Assembly (NCBI RefSeq): GCF_035917275.1
Contig: NZ_CP108508.1
Span: 2,666,001 to 2,730,000 of the forward strand
DNA length: 64,000 nucleotides
DNA from: Streptomyces sp. NBC_01237
GTDB taxonomy: Bacteria > Actinomycetota > Actinomycetes > Streptomycetales > Streptomycetaceae
Direction of reading: 5' to 3'
Made by a program: the position numbers and the translations under genes
Shown: positions 9,033 to 19,924 of the stretch, in pieces
How positions within the stretch are numbered: the first letter of the stretch is position 1
How the letters are laid out: each line of letters opens with the position of its first letter
Notes under the pieces: model-generated
Databases searched by the model: none
What the model was told of the DNA's origin: nothing
Seen by the model: only the letters and a program-made list of their open reading frames with translations

Positions 9033-9342
9033 GCCGTGGGGGCGGCGGTGGTAATCCGTCCCGTGGGGGGGTGTCACACATGTGCCCGGCACCACTGGAG
9101 CCATTCCTGTGACGTACGTCACATTCCAGATGTACGTCTCACTCGATCGGCACCACACAGCGGCGGGCGGACCGTACGGACCGGCCGCACCGCCACGACC
9201 TGCGCGGACACCCTCCGGCACGGGTGCCGCACCAGGCCGTACGGGTGAAAGCTGATCGGACGTCAGAAGGCAGGGACGGCGGGGCGCCCGTTATCTCGGA
9301 AGCAGGACACACCCGCTCGCGCCGTCTGCACGGAGGATCCCC
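9033..9342. other. Gene-free upstream region of the sortase locus
   Basis: No convincing coding frame. It carries the perfect palindrome listed at 9108-9123 and a smaller CACATGTG palindrome at 9077-9084, so it is best read as the regulatory region of the secreted protein gene at 9343. Confidence 0.6.
9108..9123. promoter_or_regulatory. Perfect 16-bp palindrome, Crp-like operator
   Basis: TGTGACGTACGTCACA is its own reverse complement and fits the TGTGA-N6-TCACA consensus of Crp/Fnr-type regulators exactly. It lies 220 bases upstream of the secreted protein gene. That a Crp-like protein binds here is inference; GntR-family proteins can use similar cores. Confidence 0.55.
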
Positions 9343-9930
9343 ATGCGCAGTCCTGCCCGCCTCGTGACCGGCACCGCTTCCGCCGCGCTCACCGTCATGG
9401 CGCTCGGTCTCACCGCCGCCGCCGCTCCCGCGTACGCGGGAGACCTCGGCCGGCTGGAGATCACCCCGGCGTCCGCCGCGCCGGGCGCCACGGTCACCGT
9501 GAACACCACCGCCTGCGGCCCCAAGGGATCGGGCATCGGCGACGCGAACTCCCTGGACGCCGGGGACTTCGAGGTGCGCCCCGGCACCCACAAGGAGTCC
9601 GCGGTCGGCCAGTTCACGGTCCCGCACGGCACGGAGCCCGGAACGTACGAGATCGGCGTCTCCTGCGACAACGGCAAGGAGGCCGCGGGCGACCTCGAAG
9701 TGATCGCCGGGGGCAAGCACACCCCGCCGGAATCCAAGCCCGAGCAGCCCTCCGAGCACGACCAGTCCTCCGAGCACGACCGGCCCTCCGGGCACGTGAA
9801 GACCGGGGTCGGCGGCAGCGTGGGGCCCGACACCACGCAGATCACGGCGGGCATCGGCGTCCTCGGCGCGGCGACCGTCGGCGGGGTGTGGCTGATGCGC
9901 CGCCGCTCCGACGGCACCCAGGGCGGCTGA
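9343..9930 (+). CDS. Secreted, C-terminally anchored surface protein
   Basis: A 195-residue protein with a clear Sec signal peptide (basic MRSPARLV, hydrophobic core, cleavage around AYA-G near residue 31). A small Ig-like beta domain follows, with two cysteines (TTACGPKG and VSCDNG) that could form a disulphide. A low-complexity stretch rich in Pro, Glu, Ser, His and Asp (residues about 125-148) then leads to a single membrane segment and an RRRS tail. That is the layout of a sortase substrate, but no LPXTG is present before the membrane segment. The next gene is a class F sortase, so the two probably act together. Function unknown. Confidence 0.75.
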   Translation: MRSPARLVTGTASAALTVMALGLTAAAAPAYAGDLGRLEITPASAAPGATVTVNTTACGPKGSGIGDANSLDAGDFEVRPGTHKESAVGQFTVPHGTEPGTYEIGVSCDNGKEAAGDLEVIAGGKHTPPESKPEQPSEHDQSSEHDRPSGHVKTGVGGSVGPDTTQITAGIGVLGAATVGGVWLMRRRSDGTQGG

Positions 9931-10046
9931 TCCGGGGAGCGGGCCCGGCCCCCGGGCCGCGCCGAAACGGCCCGAGGGCCGGGCCCGCCCCTCCTCAACG
10001 GCACGACACGACACGACAACGGCATGACACGACCAAGGACGACGAC

Positions 10047-10679
10047 GTGTCCCAGAAGGCGCAGAAGGCCAAGGGCTGGCTGGTGGGCATCGCCGTACTG
10101 AGCGGAATCTGGCTCATCCAGAACGGCTCCGCCACCCAGCTGATCCCGCCCCAGCCGTCCACCGCCCAGGCCTTCGCCGCCGGGCCGCAGCTCCAGCCCG
10201 GCTCCCCGGTCGCCGAACCGCTGCGGCCCTCCGCGCCGGTCCGCATCCGCATCCCGGGCATCGACGTGGACGCGCCGATGATGCGGCTGGGCCTGGGTGC
10301 CGACGGGAGCCTCGACGTGCCGCCGGCCGGGAACCGCAACATCGCCGGCTGGTACAAGGACGGCGTCCCGCCCGGCGCCAAGGGCACCGCGATCGTCGCC
10401 GGGCATGTGGACAACGAGCGGGGCCCCTCCGTCTTCTACGCGCTGGGGGCCCTGAAGAAGGGCACCGCGGTCGAGGTCGTCCGCGAGGACGGCCGCACGG
10501 CGGTCTTCTCGATCGACGCGATCGAGGTGTACGAGAGCGAGGACTTCCCGGACCAGCGGGTCTACGGCGACTCGCCGCACGCCTCGCTGCGGCTGATCAC
10601 CTGCGGCGGCGGCTTCAACAAGGAGACCGGCTACCGGGGCAACGTGGTGGCGTACGCACACCTCACCGAGGTGCGCTGA
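10047..10679 (+). CDS. Class F sortase
   Basis: A 210-residue membrane-anchored transpeptidase. One N-terminal membrane segment (about residues 9-25) is followed by a sortase domain whose catalytic triad is visible as H120 (AGHVDN), C186 (LITCGGG) and R197 (GYRGN). The GTG at 10047 was chosen because AAGGAC lies 7 bases upstream; a longer in-frame reading runs back into low-complexity sequence. It follows the secreted protein gene by 116 bases on the same strand. Class F sortases are common in actinobacteria, and their substrates and sorting signals are poorly known. Confidence 0.88.
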   Translation: MSQKAQKAKGWLVGIAVLSGIWLIQNGSATQLIPPQPSTAQAFAAGPQLQPGSPVAEPLRPSAPVRIRIPGIDVDAPMMRLGLGADGSLDVPPAGNRNIAGWYKDGVPPGAKGTAIVAGHVDNERGPSVFYALGALKKGTAVEVVREDGRTAVFSIDAIEVYESEDFPDQRVYGDSPHASLRLITCGGGFNKETGYRGNVVAYAHLTEVR

Positions 10680-10690
10680 ACCGAGGGACC

Positions 10691-10786
10691 TGAGTACCGG
10701 GACACCGGAGTACCGGGACACCCGCGTACCGGGGCGCCGGAGTACCGGGACACCCGCGTACCGGGGCGCCGGAGTACCGGGGTGCG
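10691..10786. repeat. Six 16-bp tandem units with a 32-bp higher order
   Basis: Units built on gNgtaccgggNcNcc repeat six times between two convergent genes. Types ggagtaccgggacacc and cgcgtaccggggcgcc alternate, so the last units form an exact 32-bp repeat. The array ends 13 bases before the stop codon of the permease gene. Confidence 0.9.
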
Positions 10787-10799
10787 CCACGGAACGGAG

Positions 10800-11591
10800 C
10801 TAGGCCGTCCACTGGTCGAAGCCGAGCTTGGCGACCAGCCCGAACACCACCACCAGCAGCACCCCGCGGACGAAGTCGCTGCCCTTGCGCAGGGCCATGC
10901 GCGCGCCGATCATGCCGCCCGCCAGATTGAACACAGCCATCACGGCGGCCAGTTGCCACAGCACGGTGCCCTGGTAGGCGAACATCGCCAGCGCCCCGCC
11001 GTTCGTGCACACATTGACGATCTTGGCGGTGGCGGAGGCGGTCACCAGATCCAGATGGAGCACCGCGGTCAGCGCCAGCACCAGGAAGGTGCCCGTACCC
11101 GGCCCGAACAGTCCGTCGTAGAAGCCGATGCCTCCGCCGACCAGCACGATCGCGGTGACCGTACGGGCCCGGGTGACCTTCCTGTCCGTACCGTCGCCCG
11201 CCGCCGCCGTACCGAACGCCGGCCGCAGCATCACGAAGGCCGCGACCCCCAGCAGCACCACCATGATCACCGGGCGCAGCACGTCGCTGCTGATCCCGGC
11301 GGCGAAGAACGCCCCGGTCATCGACCCGGCCAGGGCCATCAGCCCGATCCGGACGGCCGTCCCCACCTGGACCGGCGCCTTGCGCACATACGTCACGGCG
11401 GCGCCCGAGGTGCCGACGATCGCGACCGCCTTGTTGGTGCCGAGGATCTGGGCGGCCGGGACCTGCGGCAGGCCGAGCAGCAACGCGGGCAGGAGCAGCA
11501 GCCCACCGCCGCCGACCACCGCGTCGATCCAGCCCGCCACGGCGGCGGCGAGGCAGAGCAGTATCAGGGTGGTCAGGGTGATCTCGGGCAT
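10800..11591 (-). CDS. TauE/SafE (TSUP) family membrane permease
   Basis: A 263-residue integral membrane protein with about eight hydrophobic segments and the two family repeats. The first half has AGWIDAVVGGGGLLLLPALL and LGTNKAVA; the second has GFYDGLFGPGTGTF and ASATAKIVN. TSUP proteins carry organic or inorganic sulphur anions such as sulphite, sulphoacetate or thiosulphate. No sulphur gene is next to it, so its substrate is not known. The ATG at 11591 gives the usual length; the longer in-frame reading lacks membrane character. Confidence 0.88.
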   Translation of the reverse strand: MPEITLTTLILLCLAAAVAGWIDAVVGGGGLLLLPALLLGLPQVPAAQILGTNKAVAIVGTSGAAVTYVRKAPVQVGTAVRIGLMALAGSMTGAFFAAGISSDVLRPVIMVVLLGVAAFVMLRPAFGTAAAGDGTDRKVTRARTVTAIVLVGGGIGFYDGLFGPGTGTFLVLALTAVLHLDLVTASATAKIVNVCTNGGALAMFAYQGTVLWQLAAVMAVFNLAGGMIGARMALRKGSDFVRGVLLVVVFGLVAKLGFDQWTA

Positions 11592-11881
11592 GTACTCGAC
11601 ACTAGGCGACACCTCCGCGCCGCCCTCACACGGCCCGGTCGCCCGCACGCGGACCCGCTCGCCCCGGACCGGTCCGACGACGAGGTCCGCGTACGGTTCT
11701 CCGTGTGCGCGGGGAGCCCGAGCGCTCCGCGCCGTACGCCTGGAGCCCGAACGGACGAACCGTATCCACGCGCCCTTCACCGGTTGTTGACGCACCGTCA
11801 ACCCCCTCGCTCTACTGTCCTGACGCGCGACTCGCCGGACCGACCGGACCGGCGGGCCCTCCCGTCATTCGTGGAGTGATC

Positions 11882-13045
11882 GTGGAACGTCGGACCTTCT
11901 TGCGCACAGCCGTGATCGGCAGCTCGGCGGCGGCCTTCGGCGGCACCCTGTGGCGGGGTGCCGCCTTCGCCGACCCGGCCCAGCCGGGCACCGGCCCGTA
12001 CGGCGCGCTGCAGGCGGCCAACGGCAACGGCATCCAGCTGCCGAGCGGCTTCAGCAGCCGGATCGTCGCCCGTTCGGGGCAGACCGTGACCGGGACCTCG
12101 TACAGCTGGCACAGCGCTCCCGACGGCGGGGCGACGTACGCCGACGGCACCGGCTGGATCTATGTGTCCAACGCCGAGGTGTCCTCGGGCAGCGGCGGCG
12201 GGGCGAGCGCCGTGCGCTTCGACTCCTCGGGCACCGTCACCTCCGCGTACCGGATCCTGTCCGGCACCAACAACAACTGCGCGGGCGGGAAGACCCCGTG
12301 GAACACCTGGCTGTCCTGCGAGGAGGTGACCCGGGGGTACGTCCACGAGACCGACCCGTGGGGCGTGAAAGCGGCGGTACAGCGGCCCGCGCTGGGCCGT
12401 TTCAAGCACGAGGCCGCGGCGTCCGACCCGGACCACGGGTACGTCTACCTCACCGAGGACGAGTCCGACGGGCGCTTCTACCGGTTCCGGCCCACGACGT
12501 GGGGCAACCTCGCGAGCGGCACGCTCCAGGTGCTGGTGGCCGGCACCGGCACCTCGGGCCCGGTGACCTGGGCGACCGTCCCCGACCCGGACGGCTCCCC
12601 CACCCAGACCCGCTACCAGGTCTCCGGCGCCAAAGTCTTCAACGGCGGCGAGGGCTGCTTCTACGCCGCGGGCACCTGCTGGTTCACCACCAAGGGCGAC
12701 AACCGGGTGTGGGCGTACGACGCCGGCGCCTCATCCCTGTCGCTCGCCTACGACGACTCCCTGGTCAGCGGCGGCGCTCCGCTGACCGGCGTGGACAACG
12801 TGACGCGGTCCGCCTCGGGCGACCTCTATGTCGCGGAGGACGGCGGCAACATGGAGATCTGCCTGATCACCCCGGACGACACCGTCGCCCCGTTCCTGCG
12901 GATCACCGGCCAGTCCGGCTCGGAGATCACCGGACCCGCGTTCTCCCCGGACGGCACCCGGCTCTACTTCTCCTCGCAGCGCGGCACCAGCGGGAGTTCG
13001 TCGGGCGGCATCACGTACGAGGTGAAGGGCCCGTTCCGCACCTGA
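11882..13045 (+). CDS. Tat-exported PhoX-like (DUF839) phosphatase family protein
   Basis: A 387-residue exported protein. It begins with a twin-arginine signal (ERRTFLR then a hydrophobic stretch ending ADP). The mature part is a beta-propeller of the PhoX/DUF839 type. Conserved stretches are NTWLSCEE near residue 140, GRFKHEAAA, YLTEDES and YVAEDGGN. PhoX enzymes are calcium- and iron-dependent alkaline phosphatases, and the acidic clusters fit metal binding. It is shorter than classical PhoX (over 450 residues), so enzyme activity is inferred. The GTG at 11882 follows GTGGAG by 5 bases. Confidence 0.8.
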   Translation: MERRTFLRTAVIGSSAAAFGGTLWRGAAFADPAQPGTGPYGALQAANGNGIQLPSGFSSRIVARSGQTVTGTSYSWHSAPDGGATYADGTGWIYVSNAEVSSGSGGGASAVRFDSSGTVTSAYRILSGTNNNCAGGKTPWNTWLSCEEVTRGYVHETDPWGVKAAVQRPALGRFKHEAAASDPDHGYVYLTEDESDGRFYRFRPTTWGNLASGTLQVLVAGTGTSGPVTWATVPDPDGSPTQTRYQVSGAKVFNGGEGCFYAAGTCWFTTKGDNRVWAYDAGASSLSLAYDDSLVSGGAPLTGVDNVTRSASGDLYVAEDGGNMEICLITPDDTVAPFLRITGQSGSEITGPAFSPDGTRLYFSSQRGTSGSSSGGITYEVKGPFRT

Positions 13046-13110
13046 TACGGCTGGGGCGCGCGGGGTCGGCCGAGGCGCCCGGTACGGCCGGAGACGCGCC
13101 CGACACGGCT

Positions 13111-13150
13111 GCCGCGGTGTTCCGGGGTGAGACGCCCGGAGCACCGCGGC
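13111..13150. terminator. Bipartite hairpin between convergent genes
   Basis: GCCGCGGTG (13111-13119) pairs with 13142-13150 and CCGGG (13122-13126) with 13135-13139. It sits between a plus-strand stop at 13045 and a minus-strand stop at 13166, so it can serve both. Confidence 0.8.
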
Positions 13151-13165
13151 GGGAGCGCCGGAGGA

Positions 13166-13576
13166 TCAGCCCTCGCCCACGACGGCCTCCGGGTCCATCC
13201 ACATGACTTCCCAGAGGTGGTGGTCGGGGTCCTGGAAGGAACGGCCGTACATATAGCCCTCGTCCATGGGGTCGTTGGCCGGGAACCCTCCGGCGGCGAG
13301 CGCGGCGTCGGCGACTTCGTCGACCTTGGCGCGGCTTTCGGCGCTCAGACAGAGGATGACCTCCGTCGACTTCGCGGAGTCGGCGATGTCCTTCTTGGTG
13401 AACTCCTTGAAGCGCGACTCGGTGATGAGCATGAAGAAGATCGTGTCGCTGATGACCAGGCAGGCCGCTGTTTCGTCGGTGAACTGCGGGTTGACGTCGT
13501 ACCCGAGCTTTCCGAAGAAGTTCTTCGACGTCTCCAGGTCCTTCACCGGCAGGTTCACGAAGATCATCTGAGGCAT
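13166..13576 (-). CDS. VOC family (glyoxalase-like) protein
   Basis: A 136-residue protein of the vicinal oxygen chelate fold, closest to the small lactoylglutathione-lyase-like group with MIFVNLPVKDLETSKNFF at the start and DPDHHLWEVMWMDP near the end. The two beta-alpha-beta-beta-beta modules are both present. Members include metal-dependent lyases, dioxygenases and resistance proteins; the substrate is unknown. It is in the same orientation as the ArsR-type gene 170 bases upstream, but a shared transcript is not obvious. Confidence 0.85.
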   Translation of the reverse strand: MPQMIFVNLPVKDLETSKNFFGKLGYDVNPQFTDETAACLVISDTIFFMLITESRFKEFTKKDIADSAKSTEVILCLSAESRAKVDEVADAALAAGGFPANDPMDEGYMYGRSFQDPDHHLWEVMWMDPEAVVGEG

Positions 13577-13746
13577 GACTGTCTCGCTTCTCGTTTCGGT
13601 GGCGCCATGGCCCCCGAACCATGCGCTATATGACCTTTTGTCCCGTTCCACGTTACCCAGTAGGGCTTCATCGGGCTTCGCCGGCGCTTCATGGAGGGCC
13701 TCGGCCTGCGGGGCCGCGCGCCCGAGGGCGCCTGCCGCCCGGCGGG

Positions 13747-14778
13747 TCAGGAGAGGGCGAGCGGAGCGCCGCCCCTGAGCAGCGAGCCGCCCAGCGGGGT
13801 GAGCGTGTGCAGGACCGAGCTGCCGTGGCGCAGGGTGAGGACCAGGCCCGCCTCGCGCAGCACGGAGGCGTGCTGGCTGGCCGATGCCAGGGACACCCCG
13901 GCCCTGCGGGCGAGCTCGCTCGTCGTACAGCCGTTGCCGATGGCCTGGAGGACGGCGGAGCGGGTGTGCCCGACGAGCCGGCCGAGCCACGGACCGGGTT
14001 CGGCGAAGAACGGGGCGCCGTGATGGGTCACCGGGTAGACGAGGACGGGCGGGAGGCTGGGGTCGCGGTAGACGACCGGGGTGCCCCGGCAGAAGAACGA
14101 CGGCTGGAGCAGCAACCCCCGCCCGTTCAGGTGCAGTTCGCGGTCGACGGGATAGTCCGCCTCCAGCACGGGTGAGCGCCACCGGATCATGGGCGGCAGG
14201 GTGGCCAGCAGCCCGTCCGCGCCCCCGTCCAGCAGGGCGCGGCCCCGGATGGCCCGGTCGGCCTCGATGCTCGCCCGGATGTGCGGCCAGTACGGTTCGA
14301 CGGCGGCGCGGTGGTAGCTGCGCAGGGCGCCTATGAGACGGCCGAGCGGTTCGGTGCGGCCCGAGAGCGCCTCCAGCAGGGCTTCGGGCGAGCGGCCGGG
14401 CGCACCGTGGGCCCGCTCGCCCGGCGGCCGTCCACCTCGTTGCCGCCCGGCGGCCAGCAGGGCCAGTTCCTGGTGGAGCCGGTCGGCGGGGGTGTCACGG
14501 AGGGCTTCTATTCCGACATCGAGGCCGAAGGGCTCGCTGCCTTCCCGGGAAGGCGTCAGGAAATCCGGGAAATAACCGCGCGGTGGAACTACCGCGGCCA
14601 GCAGGTGTGCTTCACCATTCAACCGGGCCCGGGATTCCGTTCGCCATTTCCCGAACACCGTGGAAGCGCGTCGGTCTCTCAATCGATGGAAACTGAGAAT
14701 GGTTTCCCACAATGCGTCGGGCCTGGTGGCCATCCGCACCTTGGAAAGGTCCGACCCGGACACATGGATACGCAGCAC
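13747..14778 (-). CDS. ArsR/DUF5937-type winged-helix regulator
   Basis: A 343-residue transcriptional regulator. The N-terminal two thirds form a domain I take to be DUF5937, with the opening VLRIHVSGSDLSKVR and the ALWETILSFHRLR stretch typical of the family. The C-terminal 70 residues hold an ArsR-like winged helix (TTSELARRAGVSLASASQHASVLREAGLV). The helix at the C-terminus and the large N-terminal domain differ from small metal-sensing ArsR proteins, so a metabolite ligand is more likely. The GTG at 14778 follows AGGTGGGGG. The target is unknown. Confidence 0.8.
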   Translation of the reverse strand: MLRIHVSGSDLSKVRMATRPDALWETILSFHRLRDRRASTVFGKWRTESRARLNGEAHLLAAVVPPRGYFPDFLTPSREGSEPFGLDVGIEALRDTPADRLHQELALLAAGRQRGGRPPGERAHGAPGRSPEALLEALSGRTEPLGRLIGALRSYHRAAVEPYWPHIRASIEADRAIRGRALLDGGADGLLATLPPMIRWRSPVLEADYPVDRELHLNGRGLLLQPSFFCRGTPVVYRDPSLPPVLVYPVTHHGAPFFAEPGPWLGRLVGHTRSAVLQAIGNGCTTSELARRAGVSLASASQHASVLREAGLVLTLRHGSSVLHTLTPLGGSLLRGGAPLALS

Positions 14779-15382
14779 CGTTCCCCCACCTGTTGCACCG
14801 CAATCGCCCCCACCAAAGGGTATGCGGGCAGTCACAGGAGGTCACCACGGGGTTTCGGCCACAGTTGAAACGTCTCGCCCCGTTCCGCTTCACCCGAAAG
14901 GCTGTACGGCGTCGGGTACGAATCCGGCGCCACCGGAAGAACGCGTGAAGGCCGTGGGGGGCTTTGTGTGTTCGGCGGCGGTCGGCGACGGTGCGGCTCC
15001 GTGCCCGGCGGGGGTAAGCCGGGTGCGGTCCATGGGTGGGGATCCATGGGCCGCACCCCGGTCCTTACGTCTTCTTTCTTTGCGCACTAAACGGAGCAGG
15101 GGAAGCGGAACGGGGCGGAGAGGGCCGGGGGCGGATTCGGCCGGGCGCCCCGAAGCGCCGGAGCGAATAGACATAGGAGGTCTGCGGCGCGAAACGGCGC
15201 GAGCCCCCCTTCGTCCGGACGCAGCCGTACCCCGGCGGACGGGGACCGCGGAACCCACGCCTCACCACCCCGCAGACACCGCCGCCACCCCGCGCGGCAC
15301 CCCGCCGCAGACACCGCACGGCACCACCCCGCAGACACCGCCGCCACACCGCACACCGCACGCCGCACGCCGCACGAGCGAA
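14779..15382. other. 600-bp gene-free region with a near-perfect hairpin
   Basis: No frame here looks coding; the long open frames have random composition. The clear element is a 15-bp inverted repeat, 15021-15035 with 15044-15058, differing at one wobble pair, with an 8-base loop. From 15250 to 15375 the sequence is dominated by short cac/ccg-type repeats. The promoter of the ArsR-type gene must lie at the left end. Confidence 0.6.
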
Positions 15383-15413
15383 ACGGCGGCACCCCCGCAC
15401 AGGGTGCCGCCGT
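15383..15413 (-). terminator. ppdK terminator
   Basis: A perfect 12-bp stem (15383-15394 with 15402-15413) and a 7-base loop, 60 bases beyond the ppdK stop codon. Confidence 0.88.
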
Positions 15414-15473
15414 CTCTCGGTGGTGGTCCTCGGCGCCGTGTCAGCGGCCCCCGCCGCTCGGGCGGCCCCCGCG

Positions 15474-18185
<2,712 letters not shown>

Positions 18186-18715
18186 GGGTCTCGACTCCTC
18201 GAGGACGCGGTGGCTGCCCTGACGGCGAGGAACATACCCAGATCGAAGGTGTCTGGGTACGTCCACTTGCGCGTCATGCGGTCTCAACCACCCGTCCGCC
18301 AGCAGATCGAAAGTGACGACGCCGATCCGCCGACCGGACCACTGCCTTCACTTCTTGAATGAACAGGCACGCACAGCAACAGATACCACTCGGCTCATCC
18401 ACGGTGCGTGGCGAAGACTTCAGCCGATCAAACCAAAGCCACCTGGCACCGAGTGCCATCATTTGAGAAGTACACCTCCCCATACGATGCTCATCTGAGC
18501 CACCACCCCCTCAGGAGTGGCGCGAATCACGCTACCGGTGATGCTCAGATGTCACCATCCGGACGCCCCGATGACGTCACTGGGTCACGCCGGAAGCACC
18601 AAGAGCGACCTGCGGGGCGACATCGGGGCCGAGCGGCGCCCCAGGGCGGTCGGGCACCGGCGATTTCCCGCCGAACCTTGCCGAACCTCGCCGCATCTGG
18701 CGCTCAAACGAGCAA
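18186..18715. other. Gene-free upstream region of ppdK
   Basis: About 530 bases of lower GC content than the rest of the window. Small open frames cross it on both strands (18408-18770 plus, 18274-18483 minus), but neither has a ribosome site or recognisable features. It is probably the ppdK promoter and leader. Confidence 0.5.
18235..18259. promoter_or_regulatory. Inverted repeat in the ppdK leader
   Basis: TACCCAGA and TCTGGGTA are perfect 8-bp arms separated by 9 bases, 50 bases upstream of the ppdK start. The spacing fits either a dimeric operator or a short hairpin in the leader RNA. The binding factor is unknown. Confidence 0.5.
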
Positions 18716-18752
18716 GGGCAGGAAGCAGGCACCCGGTGCCTGCCGCCTGCCC
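18716..18752 (-). terminator. dusB terminator
   Basis: A hairpin with an 8-bp inner stem (18725-18732 with 18736-18743), a 3-base loop and a 6-bp outer stem, 24 bases past the dusB stop. Confidence 0.85.
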
Positions 18753-18775
18753 TCCGGGCACAGCGTGTGACGGGC

Positions 18776-19924
18776 TCAGCCGCCCGAGGTGTCCAGCTCC
18801 GCGTCGGCGCTCACGCCCGCGCAGTCGTAGGGGTCCTTCAGCCAGCCGTCCGGCAGGACGACCCGGTTGTTGCCCGAAGTGCGCCCGCGCGGCCCGTCGG
18901 CGCCGTCCGGCCAGGGCTGGTCCAGGTCCAGTTCGCGCAGCTGACCGCCCAGTTCCTCCAGCGAGGAGGTGACCGCCAGCTTCTTGCGCATCTCGGAGCC
19001 GACGGAGAAGCCCTTGAGGTACCAGGCCACGTGCTTGCGGAAGTCGATCACGCCACGGGTCTCGTCGCCGATCCACTCCCCCAGCAGCGTCGCGTGACGC
19101 AGCATGACGTCCGCGACCTCGCGCAGCCCCGGCGCCCGCCGCGTCGGCGTCCCCTCGAAGGAGCTCACCAGGTCGCCGAAGAGCCAGGGACGCCCCAGGC
19201 AGCCCCGGCCGACGACCACCCCGTCGCAGCCCGTCTCGCGCATCATCCGGCGCGCGTCGTCCGCGCACCAGATGTCGCCGTTGCCGAGGACCGGGATCTC
19301 CGGGACGTGCTCCTTGAGGCGCGCGATGGCGTCCCAGTCGGCGGTGCCGCCGTAGTGCTGGGCCGCGGTCCTGCCGTGCAGGGCGACGGCCGTGACGCCC
19401 TCCTCGACGGCGATGCGACCCGCGTCGAGGTAGGTGATGTGGTCGTCGTCGATGCCCTTGCGCATCTTGATGGTGACCGGAAGCGCGCCCGCGTTGGAGA
19501 CGGCCTGGTGCAGGATGGCCCGCAGCAGGGGCCGCTTGTACGGGAGCGCGGAGCCGCCGCCCTTGCGGGTGACCTTGGGGACCGGGCAGCCGAAGTTCAG
19601 GTCGATGTGATCGGCGAGGTCCTCGTCGACGATCATCCGGACCGCCTTGCCGACGGTGACCGGGTCCACTCCGTACAGCTGGATGGAGCGCGGGGTCTCG
19701 CTCGCGTCGAAGTGGATGAGCTGCATGGTCTTCTCGTTGCGCTCGACCAGCGCCCGCGTCGTGATCATCTCGCTGACGAACAGCCCCTTGCCGCCGGAGA
19801 ACTCCCGGCACAGGGTCCGGAACGGGGCGTTGGTGATACCGGCCATGGGGGCGAGCACCACCGGCGGCTGCACGGTGTGCGGGCCGATGCGGAGCTGCGG
19901 GAGCGCGGGGGCGAGCGTGGTCAT
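18776..19924 (-). CDS. dusB: tRNA-dihydrouridine synthase
   Basis: A 382-residue FMN-dependent enzyme that reduces uridines of tRNA to dihydrouridine. The TIM-barrel start VVLAPMAGITNAPFR binds FMN, and NFGCPVPKVTRKGGGSAL contains the catalytic cysteine. HGRTAAQHY, GNGDIW and VVVGRGCLGRPW are the remaining Dus signatures. The ATG at 19924 overlaps the upstream regulator's stop in ATGA, so translation is probably coupled. Length is a little above the family mean owing to a C-terminal extension that ends in TSGG. The symbol is by family; the specific tRNA position is not provable here. Confidence 0.92.
   Translation of the reverse strand: MTTLAPALPQLRIGPHTVQPPVVLAPMAGITNAPFRTLCREFSGGKGLFVSEMITTRALVERNEKTMQLIHFDASETPRSIQLYGVDPVTVGKAVRMIVDEDLADHIDLNFGCPVPKVTRKGGGSALPYKRPLLRAILHQAVSNAGALPVTIKMRKGIDDDHITYLDAGRIAVEEGVTAVALHGRTAAQHYGGTADWDAIARLKEHVPEIPVLGNGDIWCADDARRMMRETGCDGVVVGRGCLGRPWLFGDLVSSFEGTPTRRAPGLREVADVMLRHATLLGEWIGDETRGVIDFRKHVAWYLKGFSVGSEMRKKLAVTSSLEELGGQLRELDLDQPWPDGADGPRGRTSGNNRVVLPDGWLKDPYDCAGVSADAELDTSGG

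Noticed and set aside
15021..15058. Hairpin 15021-15058 as terminator of a plus-strand gene
   Set aside because: No believable plus-strand gene ends just before it; described as an unassigned inverted repeat instead.
18408..18770. A 120-codon plus-strand frame upstream of dusB
   Set aside because: It runs through the dusB terminator, has no ribosome site and an unremarkable, basic composition; kept as a possible but unsupported gene.
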